In this document: piece by piece, positions 55,671-64,000 of the stretch | Layout of the letters: every line of letters begins with the position of its first letter | How positions within the stretch are numbered: the first letter of the stretch is position 1 | Origin: Acinetobacter shaoyimingii | GTDB taxonomy: Bacteria > Pseudomonadota > Gammaproteobacteria > Pseudomonadales > Moraxellaceae | Direction of reading: 5' to 3' | Assembly: GCF_011578045.1 (NCBI RefSeq) | Contig: NZ_CP049801.1 | Location: forward strand, 1,736,001-1,800,000 | DNA: 64,000 bases | Program-made: the position numbers and the translations under genes | Notes under the pieces: generated by a model | The model's input: only the letters and a program-made list of their open reading frames with translations | Databases searched by the model: none | What the model was told of the DNA's origin: nothing

Positions 55671-56675
55671 ATGCAAAGTCAATATGTACTGCCACTCGTT
55701 GATATTTCAAAAATGCATAGCCCAAATCTTACAGATCGACTTGAAGTCGCTCACGCGCTTGATCAAGCCTGTAAAGATGTTGGATTCCTCTATTTAAAAG
55801 GGACTCAATTTAATTTTGACTATGCTCAGCAGTTAATTGAGCTGGCAAAATCTTATTTTGCCAAAGACCTCGACACTAAAATGCAGCATTATATTGGTCA
55901 ATCTCAGAACCATAGTGGTTACGTCCCCATTGGTGAAGAACAATTTGCTGGACAAAGCTATGATTTAAAAGAAGCTTACGATGTCAATTATGACTATTTG
56001 GGGTCTCCTACAGATTGTCCATTATTAGGACCGACTTTATGGCCTGAAGATGCGCATTTCAAAAGCATTGTCAGTCAATATTATGGTCACTTAAGAGGCA
56101 TTAGCGCACAGATCTTTCAAGCATTTGCTTTGGCTTTAAATGTTGATGAACATTATTTTGATGAAAAAATTACCCATGCCCCAAGTCAATTAAGGTTGAT
56201 TCATTATCCTTACCATCCTGAAGTTCAAGATGCAGAAGGTATTGGTGCGCATACTGATTATGAGTGTTTTACCTTATTGTTACCGACTGCACCCGGACTG
56301 CAAGTTCTAAATAAAGCGGGTGAATGGATTGATATTCCTTTAATTCCAGATACTTTGATCATGAACATTGGCGATATGATGGAAATTCTGTCGAATGGAA
56401 AGTACTTGGCCACAAAGCATCGAGTCAAAAAAGTTGCCGAAGAACGATATTCATTTCCATTATTCTGCGCCTGTAACTATGACACGGTAATTGAACCCGT
56501 CATTCATGATCAAGATTCAAAATACCAAGCGTTAATTGGGGGTGAACATCTATTTAATCAGACTGCACAAACTTTTGCTTACTTGAAACGTCGAGTTGCG
56601 TCGGGTGAATTGGTATTAAAAAATGCCGTGCCCTTGTCTTCTTTTGGTTTAAACGAACAATTGGAAGATGCTTGA
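55671..56675 (+). CDS. 2-oxoglutarate/Fe(II)-type oxygenase (isopenicillin N synthase-like) under guanidine control
   Basis: The protein is 334 residues from the ATG at 55671, with AAGGTG 6 nt upstream. An in-frame GTG at 55662 lies within that site. The N-terminal non-haem dioxygenase domain (about 5-115) is followed by the 2OG-Fe(II) domain with His194-x-Asp196 (GAHTDYECFTLLL), His250 (KHRV) and RYS (259-261), the iron triad and 2-oxoglutarate or carboxylate-binding Arg/Ser. The fold is shared with ethylene-forming enzyme and plant guanidine-producing homoarginine hydroxylases, so hydroxylation of a guanidino compound, or of guanidine itself, is plausible but unproven. Its stop overlaps the next start (TGATG). 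Confidence 0.88.
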   Translation: MQSQYVLPLVDISKMHSPNLTDRLEVAHALDQACKDVGFLYLKGTQFNFDYAQQLIELAKSYFAKDLDTKMQHYIGQSQNHSGYVPIGEEQFAGQSYDLKEAYDVNYDYLGSPTDCPLLGPTLWPEDAHFKSIVSQYYGHLRGISAQIFQAFALALNVDEHYFDEKITHAPSQLRLIHYPYHPEVQDAEGIGAHTDYECFTLLLPTAPGLQVLNKAGEWIDIPLIPDTLIMNIGDMMEILSNGKYLATKHRVKKVAEERYSFPLFCACNYDTVIEPVIHDQDSKYQALIGGEHLFNQTAQTFAYLKRRVASGELVLKNAVPLSSFGLNEQLEDA

Positions 56676-57559
56676 TGAATCTATACGAAGCGCTAAACTC
56701 GATTGAAACGACAGAACAACATCAAGCTGTTATTCCAAGCTATTTATATGGTGCTTTTCGCCGTAAAAGTATTAGTTTTTATAATGGATTAACTGATGAA
56801 AATACCATTGTCTATTGGTTTCAATCACGTAGTTTTACCATTGATTTAAGGCTTAAACATCCTACTGAAACGCCTGTGGTAGAACGTCAAGGTTGGATTG
56901 GAGATACACGCTGGGATACACAAACTGAATTGTTATCATGGCATGTGAAAGATCATGCAAATTATCAAAATCATGTGCAGTGGCCAGAACCTGCAAAACT
57001 ACATGCTATTGGAAACTGTATTTTAGAGTTTTCACCAAGCAATGTATATGTGGAAGACTGGCGCCAACAGGTTCAACATGGACTTTTTTTAGGATTACGT
57101 TTAAAGAGAGCCTTAGATTTAACTTCACAGCAATTTTTGGATTTGGACGGTGGTTTGATTATTTGTGACAATCATTTTGCCTTTTCATTGACACGTCTTC
57201 CTCATGATCAAGACCAAGTACAGCAACTCGATTTAAATTCAAATGCTTTGACTGATGAAGATTTAACTGCAATTGAAAGTTTTGAAGTTTCAGTTAGATT
57301 TGACGGTATAAAACGTTTAAGTACCACGCATATTGAAGCGCAGTCCAACTTTAATTTAGAAGGATTTAAAGTTTTAGATGCACATCATTTGCTACAACAA
57401 ATTGAATGGTACGGTCGGAGTATTGAATTGACCTTCGAAGTTGACATGTATATTCCAGCATATTCTTTCCAACACAGCACCGAAACAACGCAAGATGCGC
57501 AAGCGTGGTTCACGCAGCAAAAGGATCATTTGGCGCATCATGCAGAAATTGTTTTGTAG
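56675..57559 (+). CDS. Uncharacterised protein coupled to the guanidine-controlled oxygenase
   Basis: The protein is 294 residues from the ATG at 56675, which overlaps the oxygenase stop by one base. There is no signal peptide or membrane segment. The sequence is rich in aromatic residues in a beta-strand rhythm: YLYGAFRRKSISFYNGLTDE, TIVYWFQSRSFTIDLRLKHP and GWIGDTRWDTQTELLSWH. This suggests a lipocalin- or jelly-roll-like barrel. I do not recognise an enzymatic motif. Strict coupling and guanidine-riboswitch control indicate that it acts with the oxygenase, as a second enzyme or a binding protein. It is the least explained gene of the operon. Confidence 0.8.
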   Translation: MNLYEALNSIETTEQHQAVIPSYLYGAFRRKSISFYNGLTDENTIVYWFQSRSFTIDLRLKHPTETPVVERQGWIGDTRWDTQTELLSWHVKDHANYQNHVQWPEPAKLHAIGNCILEFSPSNVYVEDWRQQVQHGLFLGLRLKRALDLTSQQFLDLDGGLIICDNHFAFSLTRLPHDQDQVQQLDLNSNALTDEDLTAIESFEVSVRFDGIKRLSTTHIEAQSNFNLEGFKVLDAHHLLQQIEWYGRSIELTFEVDMYIPAYSFQHSTETTQDAQAWFTQQKDHLAHHAEIVL

Positions 57560-57567
57560 GGAGCTTT

Positions 57568-57897
57568 ATGTCTTTTTTCTATTTATCCATCGCGATTATC
57601 GCTGAGGTGATTGCAACCTCAGCTTTAAAAGCATCTAATGGATTTAGTGTGCTTTGGCCTTCTTTGCTGACTATAGTCGGTTATATGATTGCGTTATTTT
57701 TTCTGTCTTTAACATTAAAAACAATTCCTATGGGAATTGCATATGCGATTTGGTCTGGTGCAGGCATCATTTTAATTTCAACTGTGGGGTTGATTGTGTT
57801 TAAACAGCAGTTAGATGTACCTGCATGTATCGGACTAAGTCTTATGATTTTAGGGATTATTGTGATTAATGTTTTTTCAAAAAGTACTGAGCTTTAA
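57568..57897 (+). CDS. SMR-family cation exporter (EmrE/Qac type)
   Basis: The protein is 109 residues from the ATG at 57568, 8 nt after the previous stop (AGGGAG as ribosome-binding site). It has four transmembrane helices. The essential Glu lies in IIAEVIATSALKASNGF (about 13), and the signature IPMGIAYAIWSGAGI is present. SMR exporters controlled by guanidine riboswitches usually expel guanidinium. The sequence here is closer to the EmrE/Qac branch than to the Gdx branch (GTAYAVWTG), so it may export an alkylguanidinium or another oxygenase-linked product. A terminator follows. Confidence 0.93.
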   Translation: MSFFYLSIAIIAEVIATSALKASNGFSVLWPSLLTIVGYMIALFFLSLTLKTIPMGIAYAIWSGAGIILISTVGLIVFKQQLDVPACIGLSLMILGIIVINVFSKSTEL

Positions 57898-57903
57898 TGT
57901 GTT

Positions 57904-57931
57904 AAAAAATCCTCGATAAAGGGGATTTTTT
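57904..57931 (+). terminator. Terminator of the guanidine-linked operon
   Basis: Stem AAAAAATCC/GGATTTTTT with a short loop and a T-run, 7 nt after the SMR stop. Confidence 0.9.
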
Positions 57932-58018
57932 AGCATTACTATTTTTGAAATTTTGATTTATTTATTATTCATCCATACCTTTTTCTATAAATACAAAGCA
58001 TACTTTGTATTTGCTCAC

Positions 58019-58408
58019 GATCATGGAAAATAAAACTTCTAGCATCAGGGTCATAATAACGGAAACGGTTATAGTGTAAACCCGTTTCTACATCCTTGCG
58101 CTTCATGCTGAGCAGTGCTCAGCCTTTGCTCATGACCTTGGAAACGATGTGGCTGTAATAAATACGCTTTTTCAAGCTCATTCAGTTCAATGGCTTCAAA
58201 TTCTTGCGCCTTGGCAATCTCCTGCCATTCAACCGTAACGGTATTGCCCCACGCCTGATACACCGCTTCCCATTCAATATTGCCAGCATTTGAAGTCAGT
58301 TCACTTGGCGTTCCCAAATGATCATTCTGATACCAATACACTTGATGCGGATGCTGTGTAGATGGCTCATCATTGGCTGCAACATTGAATTTTAAGGCAT
58401 GACAAGTT
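58019..58408 (-). pseudogene. Degenerate Rhs core fragment downstream of the EndoU module
   Basis: The minus-strand sequence closely follows the end of the Rhs gene to its right (59.53-59.87 kb): YWYQNDHLGTPSELTSNAGN, YLLQPHRFQG, then NGFTL. A 41-nt palindrome (58094-58134) replaces the codons for QIYD and shifts the frame. After a few more codons similarity ends near 58019, and a short hairpin (ATACAAAG/CTTTGTAT, 57991-58010) follows. No toxin tail remains. Confidence 0.85.
58094..58134 (-). repeat. 41-nt palindromic element, copy 2
   Basis: Head CCTTGCG, stem GCTGAGC/GCTCAGC with loop AGT, tail CTCATG. It replaces ATAAATCTG of the intact Rhs at 59.6 kb. It occupies the same position relative to the Rhs coding sequence as copy 1 (34910-34950), although the two Rhs families differ. 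Confidence 0.8.
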
Positions 58409-58734
58409 CAATATTTAAATACATATGATCATTGTGAATGAAGTTTACTTTATAAAATTAATAGATAAAACAATAGACCTCTTGAAAAAATCAGAAAATA
58501 TACAACTAAAAATAATTATTTTTAAGAAATTTTTACGGGAAAATCATTAAAAACAGTACTTACGCGAGATTTCTATTAAATATACTTTTAAAAAATCATA
58601 TATTTTTATAATTATCTATAAACTAATTAATCCAATAGCTATAGTCATCAAGATTATCTTCATCATAATCTAAAGTTAATAAAAAAATTAAAATCCCTAA
58701 ATATAAATAAAGGAGTATTACTAAATATTATTTA
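58409..58734. other. 326-nt AT-rich gap
   Basis: No supported gene. On the minus strand about 58627-58722 could encode a short hydrophobic peptide ending LDYDEDNLDDYSYWIN, but it has no recognisable start codon and is probably a remnant of an immunity gene. Confidence 0.5.
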
Positions 58735-59058
58735 TTAAACTCCCTTTTTAAGTTTAATAGCCGACTTCCAAATATTCAAACAATCAATAAAATCTGAAAT
58801 TTTAATTTTACTTAAGCTTTCTTCAGTATATTCATTGCTTACACCTACATATTCTTTATTAATATAAATATTAAAAGCATTTCCTACACTATCAATATCA
58901 TCGGATATATCATTTTTAATTTTATCAATTAAATCCAAGTAATAATCACAAACCTCTATCGATTCTTGTATATCCACCTCAAAAAACTCACTTAATAATG
59001 ACATTTGAGGTGGTGTAACCAAAACAATTTCATTATTGATAATTTTAGTTTTAAACAT
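58735..59058 (-). CDS. Immunity protein candidate for the EndoU toxin
   Basis: The 107 residues are acidic, cytoplasmic and without a signal or membrane segment (FKTKIINNEIVLVTPPQMSL...). It begins 18 nt after the Rhs2 stop, with AAAGGATAAG as ribosome-binding site. A small acidic soluble protein suits inhibition of a basic cytoplasmic RNase. The family is not recognised by name. Confidence 0.75.
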   Translation of the reverse strand: MFKTKIINNEIVLVTPPQMSLLSEFFEVDIQESIEVCDYYLDLIDKIKNDISDDIDSVGNAFNIYINKEYVGVSNEYTEESLSKIKISDFIDCLNIWKSAIKLKKGV

Positions 59059-59076
59059 AATCTTATCCTTTCTATT

Positions 59077-62000
59077 CTATAGTTTAGGAAATGCTGTAGC
59101 AATGTTACCAAATTTATCAGTATAACCGTCAATTCTGGTTCCAGTACTTGATACACCTGACCATTTTTCACTTTTACCAACATTTCCGCAAGAACTGAAT
59201 GCAGAATTAATTTCATCTAAGACTTTTTTTCTACTCCAACTATCTGGGAAAAATGTAGAAGGTGCTATTTTGGAAACCCATTGTCCTGTTTTTGAATTAA
59301 ATATTTCAACTTTAGCTTTGAAAAAACCTTGACCATTAGGAGGCGATATTATAGACACAATCCTTGCTTTACCATTATGCCCAATAGATCCTTGATGATG
59401 AAAACCTACAGCTTTACCTTTTTTATTAATCTCACCGTGAAAGATATGCTTTATAAAACTCAAGCCTAAAGCATCCACCCACTCCACCGGATTCGGCGCA
59501 TACTGAAAATGATTATCTCCGCCCAACAACCCTATCGGATCATGGCTAATAAACCTTCCAGCATCAGGGTCATAATAACGGAAACGGTTATAGTGTAAAC
59601 CTGTTTCTACATCATAAATCTGACCTTGGAAGCGATGTGGCTGTAATAAATACGCTTTTTCAAGCTCATTCAGTTCAATGGCTTCAAAGTCTTGCGCCTT
59701 GGCGACTTCCTGCCATTCAACAGTAACGGTATTTCCCCACGCTTGATACACCGCTTCCCATTCAATATTGCCAGCATTAGAGGTCAGTTCTTTCGGCGTT
59801 CCCAAATGATCATTCTGATACCAATACACCTGATGCGGATGCTGTGCAGATGGCGCATCGTTGGCTGCAATTTTGAATTGAAGGTCTTGAGTATTTAAAC
59901 TTTCAAAACCATCCAATTGCTTAAATGCAACCTGTTTCAATTCTTCAAACTGTTCAGCATCAACCTGTGGCGTTGCATCATTAGCGGCGACAGTTAAACT
60001 GTCTTGCAACCACAACAATCGCGCCAAGGGTACAAAACTGTCGGCTTCATACACGGTGGTAAACACATGCTGACCATGATGATCTTGCAAAATACGGTTG
60101 CCATCCCAAACACTCCAAATGGCGTAGACATGCACCCGTTGCAATTGTTCATGCTTTTTCGGTGCAGCAGTCAGTTGGTTGCCATAACTTTGCGAATGCG
60201 ACGGTGCTTTTTGGAAAAAGGTCTTTTTATAGACCTGACTCTGTTTGGCAATACGTCGCCCAAAAGGGTCATAGCAATATTGCGTGTGAATCACATCTTG
60301 ACCGCCACGACCATCAGGTTTTACTGATGTTGATGATTGCAATTGATTCTGCTCGTCCCACTGTAACTCAATTTGTCGTGACGTAAACTGATTCAACACA
60401 TGTTGCTGACTGAGTTGCTGGCGTATATGACCAAAAGCCTGTTTATCTTTTATATGAATCTGTTTATGGATAATACGACCCAAGTCATCATATTGGTAAT
60501 GCACGGTTTGATGCTCTTGCTCAATATGACGTACACGGTTGTCTTCAATCTTATTGTTTTTATCCTGTACCGCATTGTCTTGACCTTGATGTGCAATCGG
60601 CAAAATATTGCTTGCAGGGTCAAAGGCAAAACGCTCACGCATTTGGATGTAATTTTCACTCTTACCCAGTGTACTCAACTCACTGGCAGTTAAACGTGAC
60701 AAGACATCATAGTGATAGTTCTGCGTACGTTGCCAAACATGATCTTGACTGACAAAACGCTTGTCTAAAATCTCTTTCAGCTGACCTGCTTTGTCATACT
60801 GATACAACCGTTCAATCCGTTTTTCTTGACGGCCACGTTCATCATGCACTTGTTGCTCTATCAACCGACCCATCGTGTCGAGCCTAAATTGACTCGCCAA
60901 TTGCCCTTGCGTCCTTGAAATTTCTTGGTGTAAATCATCACGTTCTAAACTAGAAATCTCATGAATGCCGTGACTGTCTTCAAGCGCGTAATTCCATGCA
61001 TGTCCAGAACCGTAATACATGGTTTTTAGTTTACGACCATCAGGCAAAGTGGTTTCAATGCGGTTACCCAATTCATCATATAAATGCGTTAGGCTGTGCG
61101 AACGTTTGACATGTTCTTTTGTTGTGGTATTAAACCAATGCGCAATCAATTGTTCTTTGCTGAGTTGTCCCAGTGCGTCATAGCTCAGTTTGACATGACT
61201 GTCCGCATTGCGTGCTTCAATCAATTGGCCTGCAACGTCATAGTCATAACGAGTCCGTTTTTTCTCGCTTAAATCTTGATGATCAACGATATATTGTTCA
61301 CGCAATTGACCCAGTAAATCACGTTGAAACACAGTGCTATAACGGACTTTTTTATGATCAGTGAATTGACGATGCTTAATTAAATGTCCTGCAGGACTAT
61401 ATTCATATTCTGAACGTACCTGATCAAAAGTGGTTTCAGCAATCAGTTGATTGGCAGCATCATATTCAAGTGTCCATGTTTTGCCATTTTCATTGGTTAA
61501 TCCGACAAATCGGCGTAAGGCATCATAGTGATAAATTACAATCCCATGTGCAGCATCAATACGACGTATAGGCAAATCATCGACACTATAGTCATAACGT
61601 GTGGTGCGTCCTAAGGCATCTCGATATTCAATTAAACGTTCAAGCCCATCATATTTGAAGTGTTCAGTACTGCCATCTGGGTAATGAATTTCACTCGGTT
61701 GTTGTTGATGGGCAAAATAGTTGAACTGTGTCTTATGCCCCAAAGCATTTTCAACTTCAGTCAAACGTCCATAAGCATCGTAAGCATATTGGGTGGTTTT
61801 ACCACTACAGTCCTGATATTTAAGCAAATTGCCATACATATCCCACAGCAGACGTTTATGCCCACCTTTGGCATCGGTAATCTGATACGCCATACCCGTT
61901 GGGTTGTATTTAATTTGGGTCTGATGTCCTAAGGCATTGGTCATCACCAAAGGTTGGCCCGCAACATCGAACATGGTGCTTTCAGTATTGCCTAAAGGGT

Positions 62001-64000
62001 CGGTAATACCCACAAGACGACCATCTTTCCATGTTAATGAGACTTCTCGCCACTCTGGCATTTCGGTGGTGCTGTTGTATTCAATGAGACTGCGGATTTT
62101 AGAAATATTGGCGCCTGTATATTGATACTCAGTGATACCACCATCGGCATCGGTTTTACGAATTAGTTGCTGTTTATTGTTATAGTCGTAATATTCTGAT
62201 TGCCCCAAACTATTTACGTATTGGGTTAAATAATTGTATTCATCAAAATAGAAACGCTCGGTTTGTTGAATGTCAGTATTGGGTGCGGAAATCACATCGG
62301 TATAACCCGTTTCATATTTAAACAGGAACTCTTCACCCGTGTTGATCCAGTGGCGTGTTACCTTGCCTTTTATGCTGTATTCGTCATATTCATAATAACT
62401 GCTCACACCACCCACAACATGGTGTGCCGTCATAATATGGTTGTTCCATTCAAACTGACGGTTTAAGCGTAATTTAAACTGTTCTGGCTGTGTTGCTTCA
62501 ACTGCGCTGTCATCCACGAACACTTTAATTAAATCGGCATCTTTAGAATATTCGTATCGTGCTAATACCTTGGCACTCACGAAATCATCTAAATCCATGA
62601 GTTCCTGTTGTGCCAATTGTTCAGCGCGGAAAATACGCTCAGCTATAGCTAGCGCAATACCCGTATGCTTCGGATTAACCTCTTCAAGCTCCGACAAACC
62701 TTGTAAATGTTTAATTTCACGTAAACGAACCTGACCTTGAATTTCAATAAAATCCAATGTCAAAATACGGTCAAGCGAGTCATAGATGTGACTTGGATAA
62801 TGCTGACGCACCTCATCTTTATATAAATACTCCAAACCAATCCGATTACCCAACACATCATAATTGCCTGTACAAAGCACCAAATGTTCAGGTTTACTCG
62901 ACGTATTTTCAACTTGATGATGGAACTCATAAAATTGAGTTGCAGATTCAAGTTGCCCCGTACATAGACGGAAACGAAACTCTTGTTCGTCCAAGCTATC
63001 AGTAGCAACAACTTCACGTACAATGCTCAAGTCATATTGTAAAATATAATGACTGTCACCAGGCTCCAAATAAGGACAAGGAATCACTTGACCTAAAGGC
63101 AGTAAAATCTCAATTTTCTCTAAAGCTGGACGGACTTTAATTTGAATACTGTATGGCGTATCCCAACCCTGACCATACCACGCTGTTGAAAAATCCTGAG
63201 TCCCTACAGGACTATCGCTGGAATAGCTACGCGTCCACTGCAAGGGAAATGCAGAATTGAGTACAAAATCGGTATCAGTATCCCCCAATAACAATTTAGA
63301 GCCATAAATAGAGTTGACTGGTCTACCTTTTATAATTTGAAATGGCTTACATTTAGGACATTTGAGTTTATCCCAGAAACCTTTAATTTTTGCCCCAACA
63401 GCATTGGCACCTTTTTTAATTTTTGCTGCAGCTTCTGCGGCTTTTGCACCAGCCTTTGTAGCTTTAATGGTTTTATTGGCAGCTTTCGCACCTGTTGCTG
63501 CCCAACCTGCAAATGGAATCATGGCTGCACCAGATAATGCTGCATTCACATAATCACCACGCGCTAAATAAATCACTGCGTTAATACCGTCAGCAATTTC
63601 ACCAATGCCTGGAATGAGCCCGACAATATCCAAGCCGACCTGTAAAACATCGAGTGCTTTGGTCAGCATTTCTTTCATGGATGGAATCTTAACGACCTTA
63701 CCACGGGTATTTCCGCTAACACCATCATTGCCATTCATCCAAAAGGCATCGTCGGCACGTACAGTCCATTTGCCATTCACGCGGAAACTACTACTTTTAT
63801 CTATGGGATAACATTCAGCCCCAACCGTCTGGCTTTTAATGCCTTTTAAAATACCAAGCTGATCACCCCATGTGGTCGTGACACAACTTTTATTATGTAA
63901 TACAAAGGGATGTTGATTGGCTTTTACATTGTCTTGAACTTTATCTGAATCTTTTAAAAAAGCCACAACAGGATAAGGCACAGGAATACATGGCGGCGTT
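59077..64000 (-). CDS. Rhs effector with DUF4150/PAAR-like N-terminus and EndoU RNase tail, 5' end beyond window
   Basis: The frame is open to the right edge. The visible N-terminus reads TPPCIPVPYPVVAFLKDSDK, the DUF4150 (PAAR-like) signature, so the true start lies outside. Two hydrophobic helices (about residues 95-165 from 63981) are followed by the Rhs shell, with RPVNSIYGSKLL and many YD repeats, closing at NPVEWVDALGLSF. The last about 150 residues (HIFHGEINKKGKAVGFHHQG, ... STFFPDSWS, ... GIDGYTDKFGN-type end) match bacterial EndoU ribonuclease toxins, with the two catalytic His regions present. It is a type VI or contact-dependent toxin followed by its immunity gene. Confidence 0.9.
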   Translation of the reverse strand, partial: TPPCIPVPYPVVAFLKDSDKVQDNVKANQHPFVLHNKSCVTTTWGDQLGILKGIKSQTVGAECYPIDKSSSFRVNGKWTVRADDAFWMNGNDGVSGNTRGKVVKIPSMKEMLTKALDVLQVGLDIVGLIPGIGEIADGINAVIYLARGDYVNAALSGAAMIPFAGWAATGAKAANKTIKATKAGAKAAEAAAKIKKGANAVGAKIKGFWDKLKCPKCKPFQIIKGRPVNSIYGSKLLLGDTDTDFVLNSAFPLQWTRSYSSDSPVGTQDFSTAWYGQGWDTPYSIQIKVRPALEKIEILLPLGQVIPCPYLEPGDSHYILQYDLSIVREVVATDSLDEQEFRFRLCTGQLESATQFYEFHHQVENTSSKPEHLVLCTGNYDVLGNRIGLEYLYKDEVRQHYPSHIYDSLDRILTLDFIEIQGQVRLREIKHLQGLSELEEVNPKHTGIALAIAERIFRAEQLAQQELMDLDDFVSAKVLARYEYSKDADLIKVFVDDSAVEATQPEQFKLRLNRQFEWNNHIMTAHHVVGGVSSYYEYDEYSIKGKVTRHWINTGEEFLFKYETGYTDVISAPNTDIQQTERFYFDEYNYLTQYVNSLGQSEYYDYNNKQQLIRKTDADGGITEYQYTGANISKIRSLIEYNSTTEMPEWREVSLTWKDGRLVGITDPLGNTESTMFDVAGQPLVMTNALGHQTQIKYNPTGMAYQITDAKGGHKRLLWDMYGNLLKYQDCSGKTTQYAYDAYGRLTEVENALGHKTQFNYFAHQQQPSEIHYPDGSTEHFKYDGLERLIEYRDALGRTTRYDYSVDDLPIRRIDAAHGIVIYHYDALRRFVGLTNENGKTWTLEYDAANQLIAETTFDQVRSEYEYSPAGHLIKHRQFTDHKKVRYSTVFQRDLLGQLREQYIVDHQDLSEKKRTRYDYDVAGQLIEARNADSHVKLSYDALGQLSKEQLIAHWFNTTTKEHVKRSHSLTHLYDELGNRIETTLPDGRKLKTMYYGSGHAWNYALEDSHGIHEISSLERDDLHQEISRTQGQLASQFRLDTMGRLIEQQVHDERGRQEKRIERLYQYDKAGQLKEILDKRFVSQDHVWQRTQNYHYDVLSRLTASELSTLGKSENYIQMRERFAFDPASNILPIAHQGQDNAVQDKNNKIEDNRVRHIEQEHQTVHYQYDDLGRIIHKQIHIKDKQAFGHIRQQLSQQHVLNQFTSRQIELQWDEQNQLQSSTSVKPDGRGGQDVIHTQYCYDPFGRRIAKQSQVYKKTFFQKAPSHSQSYGNQLTAAPKKHEQLQRVHVYAIWSVWDGNRILQDHHGQHVFTTVYEADSFVPLARLLWLQDSLTVAANDATPQVDAEQFEELKQVAFKQLDGFESLNTQDLQFKIAANDAPSAQHPHQVYWYQNDHLGTPKELTSNAGNIEWEAVYQAWGNTVTVEWQEVAKAQDFEAIELNELEKAYLLQPHRFQGQIYDVETGLHYNRFRYYDPDAGRFISHDPIGLLGGDNHFQYAPNPVEWVDALGLSFIKHIFHGEINKKGKAVGFHHQGSIGHNGKARIVSIISPPNGQGFFKAKVEIFNSKTGQWVSKIAPSTFFPDSWSRKKVLDEINSAFSSCGNVGKSEKWSGVSSTGTRIDGYTDKFGNIATAFPKL

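Noticed and set aside
1..64000. CRISPR arrays, tRNA and rRNA genes, complete insertion sequences, prophage
   Set aside because: No regularly spaced repeats, cloverleaf sequences, intact transposases or phage structural genes were seen.

Overview
The window looks like a stretch of an Acinetobacter chromosome. It is AT-rich, its catabolic genes have Acinetobacter-like sequences, it carries VgrG/Rhs effector islands and IS5-type transposon scars, and it holds a 28-bp site (16174-16201) that differs from the E. coli dif site at two positions. Almost all genes left of that site read rightward and most to its right read leftward, as expected at the replication terminus.

Layout. 1-1932: the N-terminal part of a PHP-domain/ATPase protein (TrlF-like) that runs off the left edge. 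2.07-5.6 kb: a nitrogen-scavenging operon with a sigma-54 promoter, a palindromic operator, a 40-codon leader ORF, a NikR-fold regulator, allophanate hydrolase and an ABC-type solute-binding lipoprotein. 5.8-15.9 kb: a valine/isobutyrate catabolic cluster (LysR regulator, mmsA, mmsB, acyl-CoA synthetase, acyl-CoA dehydrogenase, enoyl-CoA hydratase, 3-hydroxyisobutyryl-CoA hydrolase, MFS transporter). 16.2 kb: dif. 16.4-19.1 kb: small housekeeping or unknown genes. 19.2-24.8 kb: a four-gene, fully overlapping SMC operon of the MksBEF/Wadjet type with a short Toprim partner. 25-33.5 kb: NTF2-like proteins, a LysR regulator, a PQQ-type sugar dehydrogenase-like lipoprotein, two pirins, an isochorismatase-family hydrolase and DoxX. 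33.6-49.3 kb: a type VI secretion effector island with one full-length Rhs, its membrane immunity protein, a twice-frameshifted vgrG and a string of degenerate Rhs cores that still carry toxin tails and immunity genes. 49.9-53.4 kb: a lactonase-fold protein and an OsmC-YcaO fusion. 53.7-57.9 kb: a second sigma-54 operon with ABC permease and ATPase, then a guanidine-II (mini-ykkC) riboswitch, a 2-oxoglutarate/Fe(II)-type oxygenase, an unknown protein and an SMR exporter. 58-64 kb: a second Rhs gene (DUF4150/PAAR-like start, EndoU toxin tail) with its immunity gene and a degenerate downstream copy.

The most interesting point is that the 2-kb and 53.7-kb operons appear to be two halves of one system. 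One has the binding protein without permease or ATPase, and the other has permease and ATPase without a binding protein. Both begin with a near-consensus sigma-54 promoter followed within 7-10 bp by a 28-bp palindrome built from GTAATA/TATTAC half-sites, and they share a nearly identical 16-nt ribosome-binding leader. The guanidine-II riboswitch ties the second half to guanidine, and allophanate hydrolase in the first half releases ammonium from a known guanidine/urea breakdown product. The inferred picture is nitrogen-limited uptake and processing of a guanidino compound, with an oxygenase as an uncharacterised step.

A second unusual feature is a family of about 40-nt palindromic elements. 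They replace about 9 nt inside degenerate Rhs copies, and two copies sit at the homologous position of two diverged Rhs families.
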